Origin: Ceratodon purpureus
Taxonomy: Eukaryota > Streptophyta > Bryopsida > Pseudoditrichales > Ditrichaceae
Assembly (NCBI GenBank): GCA_014871385.1
Contig: CM026426.1
Location: 90,006,893 to 90,070,892, forward strand
Length of the DNA stretch: 64,000 bases
Direction: 5' to 3'
The notes under the pieces are model-generated. The model was not told the DNA's origin. It was given only the letters and a program-made list of their open reading frames with translations, and ran no database searches. This document shows positions 34,005 to 44,281 of the stretch, piece after piece (position 1 is the first letter of the stretch; the number at the start of each line of letters is the position of its first letter). The translations under genes and the position numbers were made by a program.

Positions 34005-34680
34005 CTCCCCCCCCCTCCCCGGCCGTCCCCGGGGACGGCCACGGCCGACCCCGCGTGGACGGCCGTCGCCCACGGCCGTCGGATCTTCTCCGACGAGAAG
34101 ATCCTACGGCTGCGGACGACGGCCGTCCACGCGGGGACGGCCTTGGCCGACACCGCGGTCGCAGCCCCCCGACCCCGGGGTCGGCCGCGGCCGTCCCCGC
34201 GGGGTCGGACAAGGCCGTCCCCGGGGACGGCCACGGCCGACCCCGCGGTCGGAAGGTCCGTCCGCGTGGACGGCCGTGGCCGACCGCGGGGTGGAGCACG
34301 GCCGTCCCCGCAGGTCGGACACGGCCGTCCCCGCGGGGTTCAGCACGGCCGTCCCCGGGGACGGCCACAGTCCACCCCGCGGTCGGAAGGGCCGTCGGCG
34401 TGGTCGGCCGTGGCCGACCACGCCGCTGCAGCCTCCGACCGCGGGGTGGAGCACGGCCGTCCCCGCGGTGGGCCGCGGCCGACCCCGGGGACGCCCGTCC
34501 ACGTGGTCAGCCGTCCCGACCGCGGGGCGGCGGTCCACCGACGCACCCTTTGGGGAGCGGTCGCGGCCGCACGACCGGTCGCGGCCGCGATCGTGGACGG
34601 CCGCGACCGCTCCCGCGACGGACCAGTTACGGCCGTTGGATTCTCCATTCCCCGAGATCCAACGGCCGTAGGGGGGCCGT
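34005..34680. repeat. GC-rich block 3
   Basis: Iterated GGCCGTCCCCGGGGACGGCC, GACCGCGG and GTCGGCCGTGGCCGACC units over about 680 bp, many of them self-complementary. It is upstream of the plus-strand gene at 35,070. Confidence 0.8.
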
Positions 34681-34710
34681 CGTTTCACCTAACTGGCTGT
34701 CTAGGGGTTC

Positions 34711-34733
34711 GGGCCAGCATAAAAGGCTGGCCC
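34711..34733 (+). promoter_or_regulatory. TATA-like box in the loop of a perfect hairpin
   Basis: GGGCCAGC (34711-34718), loop ATAAAAG, then GCTGGCCC (34726-34733). It directly follows GC block 3 and lies about 350 bp before the ATG at 35,070. Confidence 0.5.
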
Positions 34734-35069
34734 TGCTTCCTTTTTCTTCACTTGGGTGCTCGTGCTACATGTGCTGGATTTACTTCAGCTCAGTTGCGTT
34801 CCTCCAAGCTTTTTCTACTTCCTGACGGGTTATCGTGGGTTTGTGTTTAGGGTTGTCAGCACCGTTTGTTGGTTATTATGAAACCAACAATATAGTGCTT
34901 CATACGTACGATTTTTTTGGCAGGAGTTCTAGGTTTTGTTTTAGTCCTTATGCACTAGATATATACGAGATTAAATCAACTTTTATACGGTGGGGAAGAG
35001 TTACTCGCATTGTTACAAGGTTGGTTCGATACACGGTATTCACAGCTACTCGCTTACCGGACTTTCGCC

Positions 35070-36557
35070 ATGCCTCGTAACGTCCGGGGAGGACCCTCCA
35101 CTCCTAAAAGGAAACACCCCTTGGATCCATACGCTACGAAAGACCCTGATTGTGTAGCACAGTTTGGATGGGAGGGGGAACCATCACCATGGCGAATGGT
35201 AACTTGCAAGGAATATGTCAAGATGAAGCACCTCATGAAGTTGATCCCAGTACATCTACGTACCGAGGCTGCGGAGAAACAGGCAACACGGGCAGAGATA
35301 AGGATCGACAATTGTGAAAGTAATCATTTCAAAATTCGATATAACGAGGTGTTTCGAGCAGCACGAATCCAGAGCTCCCGACCTCATATCATGTTGTATT
35401 CGAATATGGCAATGGTGTGGGCGGAGATAGTCTTACACAAGAGGGTTGACTGGACCACAGTCTCGGGCCTCAGGACAGATAGAATGAACAGAGACAGCAT
35501 GGATCTTGTAACAGACTAGGGTGGACATAGCGATTGTCCCCCACTATATATTTCAAACCGTTGGAGTCCACCGGCACAAGATGCTGGAATACAAACTCTA
35601 GCCATCGAATATAATGATGAGGAACAGGAGAGACGTCGTTTAAGCTATGATGATGAAGACAACTATTGAAGGCGTCCCTCAAACGAAAATCCCAGGAATC
35701 GCAGAGCGTATCGTGGCAGAGAGTCATCGCGTACCAACCATGAAGAGTATGGACAAAGCTCTGCCCACGGGGGACACCGTTCGCAAGATCGTCAAGACAT
35801 GGGACCCCACGAACGGGGCTATGGCCACGGGGAACCGGAAGGAGCTGATTTACCCTTTGACTTTACGGATGGTGCGTATGGACCGTATGGGGGACGACCG
35901 TGGCCAGATTATGCAACGGGATCAAGATACTTTAGTAACTATGACGACGGCTGGTCGGAAATACCGAGTCCTCCAAGGAGTGCTAGTCCGCGCCATCGAA
36001 CACCTCTGAGAGAGGTACCTCACGGTTATTCTCCAGATCGCGAAGAAGATACGCAGAGACTGGGACGTGATGATTACGCAACTCCCCCTCCATACCGCGG
36101 ATATGGTGGTCATGGTACCCCATCTGCCCTATTTGCAGAAGATGATTACAGATCATCTTCGCGGACTCCGCCTGGAATATTTCCTCCACCTCTAGGTTAT
36201 CACACCGACGGTACTGATCACAATAGCGGGGACAACCGCAACGTACTTCATCGCGATGACAGAGTACCACCTCCTCCTTTTGGATACCCTCCCGGTCGAG
36301 TTGTAAGAGATAGCTATTTTGAGGAAGAACTAGAGTTGGAGCGAACAAGGCAAAATTACGTACTACAGATAGAGAATCATGCGTTCCACCTAAGACAAGA
36401 TAATCGAAGATTGATGGAGGAGAGAGAGAGACTTCTGAGAGCCTCCACAAATTCTGCAAGGCACGGGCCACAAGAAACGTACGATCGGGGAGGTCCAAGC
36501 GAACTCCCCAATGATGGGAACTATTATCATCCATATGACTACAATGGATTAGGGTGA
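35070..36557 (+). pseudogene. hAT cargo gene sharing the RING protein's N-terminal domain; two stops
   Basis: From the ATG at 35,070 (MPRNVRGGPSTPK) a single frame continues to 36,557, about 495 codons, interrupted by TAG at 35517-35519 and TGA at 35667-35669. Residues 50-145 contain TCKEYVKMKHLMKLI and MVWAEIVLHKRVDW, matching the RING protein's N-terminal domain in spacing and residues. The second half is Tyr/Gly/Pro/Arg-rich low complexity, ending in a coiled coil (ELELERTRQNYVLQIENHAF) and an acidic tail. No known domain recognised. The two parts lie in one frame, so this is one gene with two nonsense codons. It is transcribed from GC block 3. Confidence 0.65.
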
Positions 36558-37522
36558 AGGGGAGACTATTAGAATGGGGTGCATGGTAGTACTTTCTACA
36601 GCATCGGAGCGTACCGAGACTTTAATGTAGACTTCGCATATTACAAATTTACAACGGAAAGTAAAAGATGCAAGCATAGTATGTACGTAGTTTGCAGTTT
36701 TGTAGATGGAGGTTTAAAATGTACGGACTCAAGAATACAGGCACGTGCCACATTTTGCAAGTAGAATAGATATAATTAGTGTTTTAGAGTGTAGTTGTGT
36801 TGTCTTTTATATTGTAGTTGTCTTCACATTTGAAAGGAATTTACCTTTTTAATATTCTCCTAGCCGTATTCGAAGTGCACATTACTATCAATATCACTAT
36901 TTTTAAAATGACAACTTCCTATTGACATGGGTTACGAGTCTACGGCTTACGAGCACTAGAATATAATGAATCTCAAGACAAGTATGCAAAATAATTTTCA
37001 ATTATTTTTTTGGCTAAATTAATAAGAATATCGTGAATGATATTTTTTGATGGATGCATATTTATATCTAAGGTATTTGTTTGTACAGGGGATTATGAGC
37101 AATCACGTTTTGCGGCCCTTACGCTTTCGTCTTCACGAAAAGAACTTGAGTATACGCTTGCCAATATTTGTAAGAATAAAAATTACAAAGCATAACGGTT
37201 ACAATTCACATATCGCATAATTTTCATAATTAGAATTGAGAGTATTGACTTTTAGCTAGATGTGTGGAGCCAATCCGTTTTCCTCATAATACAAGGGGTA
37301 GAAATAGACCAATCTTAGTACAGAGACCATATTTGAACCAAATGCAAGTAAACTTTATAAACAAAATATTGACCGGTGTACAAAAATTGAGATTCCAACA
37401 TCTCATAATAATATAGAGTGTAAATATGACTATTCACTACTAAGAGCTATGCCCGCCGTCCGGTAACAAAAAAAACATTATGCTTTTATAGGAATACGGA
37501 AAGGTAGATATGTAACTCCATA
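36558..37522. other. Convergent 3' region between the 35-kb gene and the kinase-like gene
   Basis: A/T-rich, about 960 bp, no gene seen. It is the counterpart of the 27.4-27.9 kb convergent region in the left half of the element. Confidence 0.5.
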
Positions 37523-38986
37523 TCAGTAACCCTCGCGATAGTGCTCGATGGGAGTGGGCCAGTTGTGTGTATCTCTGAAACGGTTAATAAGATGTCCGAG
37601 TCCACCAATCGTTCCTCTGTTGTTTTGGCAAACTCTCTCAAGGTAACCTTCGAAAACCATTGCGAGTTCTCCGATATTCTGGAAATGGCGTGTTTCTACT
37701 GGCTCGGCTTCGTGGTATGCCGTGTACATGTTGCCCCTGTTGATCTTCGCAGCTGCGAAATCCTCCGATGCAACCGTCAAATCTGGAATGATTTGAATAT
37801 CTTGGTTTTCCTTGTGTACGTATACCACGCGAGGATCCACCCAGTATCGCCTCCTCATAGTCTCCTCCTTCTGATGGACACTCTCAAAAACCCAAGGCGA
37901 CCTTCTGTTCTCTAGTGTCTTCGTCATCAAGCCCCAATCACAAACCTCGATGTAGATCTTGGACTCATCTTCCGGAAAGTGAAGTAGGATGTTGTCCGGT
38001 GACAAGTCATTGTGGAGGTAACCGTATTTGTGTACGGCATCTATGATGTTACACAATGCCCAAGCAAGCTCTGTACGCTTACTTCGGAAAAGTTGGAGAC
38101 GCTTCCCTAGAATCGAACTGTCGTCTGCATTCTCTCTGAAGATGTAGTCGATGGGGAGGTCACCCGGGGCCTCGTTGTCTCTCTGTAGCATGGCTCGAAG
38201 GGTCCCACCGTTCCACCAGAACATGAATCCCACATGTTCCAACTGATGAATGGCCTGGAAGCGGATGACACCAGGATGGGGAATCCTTATCGCAAGAGAT
38301 TCATTGTTGTGGTCCACACGTGCCAAATCCGGCCTCATAGACCAATTGAGCGGCCGTTTCTCAGCAAACTCCCAGTATGGTGGGATTTGCGGGTTTCCTT
38401 CGATACGAACCCTACGTATGGTAGCATAACCACCTCTCTGGACTTCCTTGTCCAAGTAATAGAAAACTGCAAAGTCTGCCAAGATAGTCAAATGCCGTTT
38501 ACGTAAGTCAGCCGCCGTCTCCATCCCAATCGGAGAATTCCACCAAGTAATAGACGCCCGTCGATGCTTTCTTGAGCTATGGGGCGCCATTAGTCTCGTG
38601 AAGCAATCTGCCTTTGCAATAGTATCCTTGAAGGCCTCGACTCCCCCCCTTTGCGCCTTTGCATACTTAGTAATAACCTCTTTAGCATTCCATAACGCAT
38701 CGTGTGCACGTTGTGACACGAAATGATCGTAACCGGGCTTCTGTGTATCCGAATGCCAGCACGGATCCATCAAACGATCCCTAATCTTTGTCTCCATCTC
38801 TGACTTGAATTTCCTGGGCCCATCTTCCTCATACCGAACGTAACGACTATTCAATGAAACAAGGGTATTCTCCTGGTAAAATTCCACGATGAATGCCACA
38901 ATATAATCCTTGCAACGTAAGCTCAGCATGTCATCAAATTTGTTCGCCCATTCCCCCACATTCTTCTGCTTCTTATTCTTCGGCAT
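37523..38986 (-). CDS. Protein-kinase-like protein (hAT cargo)
   Basis: An uninterrupted single-exon frame of 487 residues. The N-terminal 190 residues are unassigned and charged. A possible glycine-rich loop, VQRGGYATIRRVRI, lies near 195. The catalytic loop HNDLSPDNILL (near 323) corresponds to HRDLxxxN, with the Asp and Asn present but Arg replaced by Asn. CDWGLM (near 345) corresponds to the DFG magnesium site with Phe replaced by Trp. A clear VAIK lysine was not identified. Activity is plausible but unproven; the substrate is unknown. It converges with the 35-kb gene and starts beside GC block 4. Confidence 0.72.
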   Translation of the reverse strand: MPKNKKQKNVGEWANKFDDMLSLRCKDYIVAFIVEFYQENTLVSLNSRYVRYEEDGPRKFKSEMETKIRDRLMDPCWHSDTQKPGYDHFVSQRAHDALWNAKEVITKYAKAQRGGVEAFKDTIAKADCFTRLMAPHSSRKHRRASITWWNSPIGMETAADLRKRHLTILADFAVFYYLDKEVQRGGYATIRRVRIEGNPQIPPYWEFAEKRPLNWSMRPDLARVDHNNESLAIRIPHPGVIRFQAIHQLEHVGFMFWWNGGTLRAMLQRDNEAPGDLPIDYIFRENADDSSILGKRLQLFRSKRTELAWALCNIIDAVHKYGYLHNDLSPDNILLHFPEDESKIYIEVCDWGLMTKTLENRRSPWVFESVHQKEETMRRRYWVDPRVVYVHKENQDIQIIPDLTVASEDFAAAKINRGNMYTAYHEAEPVETRHFQNIGELAMVFEGYLERVCQNNRGTIGGLGHLINRFRDTHNWPTPIEHYREGY

Positions 38987-39117
38987 CGTGGAAAGCCTTC
39001 AAGGCTTCAAGAAATCGTAACCGCAACTCCAAAGAAACCCTCAATTCCCACAATGATTAATAAGAGCAATACAAATCCAAAGGGTTTTAAAAAAAACCGT
39101 TTAAAAATTCGAAAAGT

Positions 39118-39143
39118 CCCCCCCCCCCCCCCCCCCCCCCCCC
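39118..39143. repeat. 26-base poly-C run
   Basis: An uninterrupted C homopolymer in the leader of the kinase-like gene (poly-G on the coding strand). The true length is uncertain because such runs are error-prone in sequencing. Confidence 0.9.
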
Positions 39144-39259
39144 AAATGAAGGACCCCTTTCCTCCCGGTGAGAACGACCAACGGAGAAGGATCAAGTCCC
39201 CCACCAGTAGCAATCAGCCTCACTCGAAAAGGGAGAAAAAAGGTAAAAAATGAAGAGGC

Positions 39260-39284
39260 GGCTTCCCCTTATATAGGGGAAGCC
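39260..39284 (-). promoter_or_regulatory. TATA box in the loop of a perfect hairpin, kinase-like gene promoter
   Basis: GGCTTCCCCT (39260-39269), loop TATAT, then AGGGGAAGCC (39275-39284). It sits at the inner edge of GC block 4, about 285 bp before the ATG at 38,986. Confidence 0.55.
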
Positions 39285-40089
39285 GACCTCGCGGCCGTCC
39301 CCACGGCCGTCCCCGCGGCCGTCCGATCTACGCCCCCGCGGCGGTCCGATCGGGCGCGACTCCACCCGAAGGCGCCGGCCGTCCGATCGGACGGCCGCGT
39401 CGGGCGATGGCGCCGCGTGGCCGTCCGACCGACGCGGCCGTCTCCGCGGTCGGCCCCGTCTGCACGCGGTCGGCCACGCGGACGGCCGTGTCTCCCCGCG
39501 GTCGCCCACGCGGACGGCCGCGGGATCGGACAGCCCTCCGCGGCGGCCATGGTCGGCCGCGGAGGGCCGTCCGATCCAGTGGCCGTCCCCGCGGCCGACC
39601 GCGGAGACGGCCGCCCGATCGGACGGCCCACCCAGGCCGACCATGGCTGCCGCGGGCCGTCCGATCCCGCGGCCGTCGCCGTTGCCGACCGCGGGGACGG
39701 CCACGGGGACGGCCGCGGGATTGGATGGCCCGCGGTCGGCCGCGCCGATCGAGCGGTCCCCGATGGCCTGCGCTGGGATCGATCCGGGCCGTCGGATCCC
39801 GCGGCCGTCCCCGAGGCCGTCCCCGCGGTCGACCGCGGCGATGGCCGTGGGATCCGACGGCCCTGGAGGGCCGCCCACATCGGACGGCCCGCGATGTGCC
39901 ACCACGGCCGCATCTTGGCCGTCAAATCGACGTGCGGCCGTCCGCAACGACCCCGCGGCCGTCTCCGCGGCCGTCCCCGCGGCCGTCCCCGCGAACGGAC
40001 GGCCGAGATGAGGCGTGGTGGCGGGATCGGCCGATCGGACGGCTGGGGAATGTTTTTACCCCTCCGGGGTCGCAAAATTATTACCGCGG
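39285..40089. repeat. GC-rich block 4
   Basis: About 800 bp of CGCGGCCGTCC, GGACGGCC and GACCGCGGGGACGGCC units between the kinase-like promoter and the right end of the hAT. Several long open frames on both strands are composition artefacts. Confidence 0.8.
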
Positions 40090-40192
40090 CGTAATTCTCG
40101 AGCGTCGGGGACGCCACGTCCGGGACGGGGGACGTCCGGGTCGGACGTCTTGACGTCCGGAGCCGGGTCGGACGTCTATTTGAACAACCGTG
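40090..40192 (-). repeat. hAT right terminus with GACGTCC subterminal repeats
   Basis: GACGTCCGGGTCGGACGTC and TTGACGTCCGG, then GTCGGACGTC, precede the terminus ...TTTGAACAACCGTG, which complements the left end. It is followed directly by CCCATGCC. Confidence 0.75.
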
Positions 40193-40271
40193 CCCATGCC
40201 GTCTAAATCGGCACGTGGCACTGGAGTGAAGCTGATGTTTCGCAATTAGGGTGAGCATTGAAGAAACTTAC

Positions 40272-40438
40272 AAATTTTTGGCTGCTTCCTCAAGTGGAAA
40301 CATTCTAGCGCGCAACTCCGCCACCCTCTGGTTCCTTTGTCGTAGGTACTCATTCTCCTCCGGCTCCTCTTCGCTTCCACTCTTCTCTGACCTGGAACTG
40401 CTAGAAGTGTCGTCGCGGTTGGTGTCATAGTCAGTCAT
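40272..40438 (-). CDS. Exon 1 of the CACTA Transposase_24-like gene
   Basis: ATG at 40,438; 55 complete codons plus two bases, rich in Asp, Glu and Ser (SRSEKSGSEEEPEENEYL) and then a short helix. The donor TTT|GTAAGTTTC at 40,271 joins in phase to the acceptor CTCCTGCAG|GCG at 23,613. Intron 1 is therefore 16,658 bp, of which 16,445 bp are the hAT and its duplicated target; the original intron was about 213 bp. The start faces the tnp2 gene across 0.8 kb. Confidence 0.75.
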
Positions 40439-41229
40439 GGTGTATACACCGAGCAACGAGCTCTAAGGAGGGCCAGGCACAACTGAAACACCTAGAGTTT
40501 TCTGCTGGTAAACCCTATTTCAATCAAAACCTCCGACAGGTAACTTATATCTTGGGATTTCTAAATAAAAACCCTCGTTCTGTGAATACTGACCCCGTGA
40601 ATGAATGCCCTCCTTGTAGATCTCTTACCATACCTCAAACACAAAACTTGAAATCACATACTCTCTCGTCACTAAGTACCGGACATTGGAAACTGTGCCT
40701 TGACTGCATGGATATGCGCTATACGAGTGCACCGTGGCTCAGGTATTGTTCCTTTTCACCTTACTGAATTCACTTTTCTGTCACTTTTTTTTCTTCACGC
40801 TACCTTTTCCTGGACCTTTTTCCAGTGAGCTTTGTAATTTTCACACATGAATTGATACGCAGTCTGAGATTGATTATTGTCATCTGTTTGGTAGGTAACC
40901 CAGGGGGCGTGTTACGTGAATTTTTTGAGGGTTTTGTCCGCATTTCACTTGGAGTTGTTCCGCTCCTCTACCACTCAGGTATGTGAATATTTGAAACAGG
41001 AATTCTTCTTGGAGATGATTTCACTCTCGCTCTACATTTAGATTACTCTCTCGTTCACTTTTCCACTCCGTCTACTCTAACACTTTGCCCGTGCAATGTA
41101 GACATGCCCCAAGGTTGTAGCTGCTATCGTTACGGGACTTGACAGTTATACATGGATAACAGAAAGCTCCCCATAGGCAACCCCATTTGACAGAGACATC
41201 GGGATGATCGTCTGTTCCGCAGAGAGTGT
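40439..41229. promoter_or_regulatory. Divergent intergenic region between the two CACTA transposition genes
   Basis: About 790 bp between the ATG of the Transposase_24-like gene (minus, 40,438) and the proposed tnp2 start (plus, 41,230). It should hold both promoters. No unambiguous TATA pair was identified, and an upstream non-coding or coding exon of tnp2 cannot be excluded. Confidence 0.5.
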
Positions 41230-44219
41230 ATGCGATATCGCATGTACAGACTGCGTAAAATGCCTTGCCCGTGCATGGATTGTAACGGCAAGGTATCCTT
41301 GAAGCTAAAGGAGGTTCGAACTCACCTCTTGCAAAACAGAAGGCATCCACGATATCGAATTTGGAAAGGACCAGGAGAATATGATTCGTCAGATGCAGAG
41401 TGGGAGAACGCATCCAGGAGTCAGCCCATACACCCGGAGCGAGACGAAGGCATGAATTTGAGGCCCATGATCCAAAACCGATTTGAGAGAGAACATGTGG
41501 ACATAGAAGATAGGGTGGTTGAAATTATTGTGAACACGCTAAACGATGCAGACGATACTACTGAGGGATATGATCCACAAAATGAAGCCAACATAGAGGA
41601 CGGCCAGCAGCAGCGTAATCAGCGGGGACAGTTCCAGCGACAAGAACGTCCCCGGCCAGAGTGTGATTACAGGGGCGATGAGACTTTCGATCCTGCGGCA
41701 ATGGAGGAGGCCGTTCGTGATCTATACGATGGTGCACCTTCTACTCAGTTGGGTGCGACAATTTTCTTGAAGAACCTCTTCTCCGTTCACTCCATTACGT
41801 CGAGATTCATTGCAGACCTACTTGCAGGTTTGCACAAGTACTTCTTGCCTGCTAATAACTCCCTTCCGAAGACGAACTACGGTCTGACAAATTTGTTGAG
41901 CAGTTTTGGATTAGACTATGTAAACATTGACGCATGTGTTAGAGGTTGTGTTCTTTTTCGAAAGAACAGAGATGGAGTTGATTTATCAGAACTGGATCGG
42001 TGCCCTCTTTGTCAAGAGCCAAGGTACAGGGATATGAAACGTCGGGTATGTCCAAGGAAGATTCTAAGGCAGTTTCCGGTTATACCGCACCTCCAAAGAA
42101 CCTATAGATCTCCGTCACTTTCAGAACTCCAACTTTGGCATGATCAGCATAAGAGTACCGATGGAAAGGTACGTTTCCCAGCCGACTGCAAGGCCTGGAA
42201 GAAAGCTGCGGAAAAATTCCCTCGTGTTTTTCCCAACATGCCTAATTTTCATGAAGATCCGAAGAATGTAACATTTGCTTTAAGTGCCGACGGCATGACT
42301 CCTTTCAAATTGTATAGATCTAGTTGGTCCACAACCCCGGTTCTACTGTTCAACTACAATATACCTCCTTGGTTAGCTTCCAAAAAATTCTTCGTTATTT
42401 TAGCGTTGCTTATTCCTGGGAAAGAGGCAGTTAAAGATGACTCATTCGATGTGTACCTTGAGCCGCTTGTGGAAGAGCTACTGGATCTGTGGGATGGAGT
42501 ACCTGCATACAATGCACACCTAGGTGCTATGGAACGGCACTTCACACTTCGGGCAATGGTTTTGTGGACAATACACGATCTACCAGGGTACGGTATGGTT
42601 GCCGGTACCGCTCATTCAGGTACAATCGCATGTCCTCCTTGCGGTCCACAGATGAAAGGCACATGGGCACATGAGCTTGGCAAATTCGTTTATCCTTTTG
42701 GAAGACGATGGCTGGATGATGACCATCCGTACAGGTCAGTTTCAGCAGCGAAATTCTTTGATGGAACCGTGGAGACTCGTCCGAGACCGACCCATGTCAC
42801 GGCTGAAGCTCAGTTGGCAGGAGCAGCGGAGTACGAGCAGTGGAAGCAACATGGTTACCGTCGCAAAAATGATCCTCCAGACCCCTCAAAGATTCATGGC
42901 ATGAAGAGAAAAAGCATACTTTTCAGGTTGCCGTACTGGAAGGTGATATACAACATTTCTTTGCTTATTATATTTAATTGATTTTGAGCGTTACACTATG
43001 TGTTGTATCTTGTATATAAACGCTAAAGATCTGGATAGAGCATAAAACCACAGTACATTTCGTAACATTTGAAAATCAGCTCTGCAGTTATCTGGTAATT
43101 GCTTGGAATTCTGTTCTCACACACTATTACCTTCGATAGCTTTTGGCTAATCTGCGTGCGGTTGTTTCTTGCAGCACTTGGAGATTCGAAACACAATCGA
43201 CGTTATGCATTCGGAAAAGAATCTAGCAGACAATATTCTACGAACAATTTCTGGAGATAAAGATACTGTACAGGTTCGGAGAGATATGCAGCGGATGGGA
43301 CTGGAACAGAGGAATCATCTTTTTTTACAACCACATCCGCGAAAACCAGGTAGAATGATCAAACCTAGTGCACCCTACGTCTTGACCCCTTCAGAATTCG
43401 ACAAGTTCTGTTCAACTTTGGAGGCGTTGAAAACTCCTTCGAAGTACATGGGAGCCAATTTAGCAGACAACATTCGCAAGAAAAAATGGGGTTCACTAAA
43501 ATGTCATGACTTCCATAAATTAATGCAGGGATTGCTTCCACTTGCACTGAGAGGCCTCATGCAACCAATTCCAAGATTGGCCATAATGAGAATATGTAGA
43601 GTGTTCAGACGTATCTGCTGTAAAATTTGGGATCCATCTCAGATTGATTCACTTAGGAGGGACGTTGCTGTTACATCTTGTTTGTTGGAGATAGTGTTTC
43701 CCCGTTCCTTTTTCGATGTCATGACACATTTCCCACTGGAGTTAGTAGAACAACTGGATTTATGTGGACCGGTTTCCAATAGGTGGATGTACCCGGTAGA
43801 ACGATATAATAAAACTCTAAAAAAGTATGTGAAGAACATGGCCCGACCCGAAGCCTCTATTGCAAGAGGTTACGTTCAAGACCAATGCAATGGATTCGTG
43901 ACAGAATACCTGCATGGCATGAAGGCGGTTACCAACAGACTTTGGGATCCTGATGATGACGACGAGGATACGTACGAGAAGTTGGAAGGAGCATCAGCGC
44001 CGTGGGAGTTCACAGAAACAACGCGCCGTCTCGCCCACAACTATGTGATCCGCAATTCAACTGTTTTGTCGCCATTTTTCCAGTAAGTGATCACGATGAA
44101 TACATTCTGAATGTGATTGTATGTTTTGTCTACTTGTATAGAGTTTAAATCCACACTTCAATCAGATAACGGTTGCGGTCCAAGGGATTGCTCTTCCTGT
44201 AAGTAATAGGATGCTACTA

Positions 44220-44281
<62 letters not shown>

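Larger units (their letters stand above)
23756..40192. mobile_element. Giant hAT transposon, 16,437 bp, four genes
   Basis: A perfect 8-bp duplication, CCCATGCC, lies at 23748-23755 and 40193-40200, the size typical of hAT. The left end reads CAGGGTTGTCACGG; the complemented right end reads CACGGTTGTTCAAA: short imperfect inverted termini. Both ends hold several GACGTCC repeats. Inside: transposase (plus), RING protein (minus), a gene sharing its N-terminus (plus) and a kinase-like gene (minus), in two convergent pairs. Four GC-rich blocks mark the four 5' ends. The element lies in intron 1 of the CACTA Transposase_24-like gene. A 16-kb hAT with extra genes is far outside the 2.5-5 kb I know for most of the superfamily. 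Confidence 0.9.

Noticed and set aside
33783..34850. Long open frames on both strands in the GC-rich blocks (also 31185-31862, 39168-40258, 23751-24122)
   Set aside because: They exist in several frames at once, consist of Arg/Pro/Gly/Ala repeats and follow from stop-poor GC composition.
35647..36009. Separate gene in another frame (MMMKTTIEGV...)
   Set aside because: The frame of the 35,070-36,557 gene reads through the same bases with a consistent composition; this is a shadow frame.
39118..39143. Functional poly-C element
   Set aside because: A homopolymer of this kind may be slippage or a sequencing artefact; there is no evidence of function.
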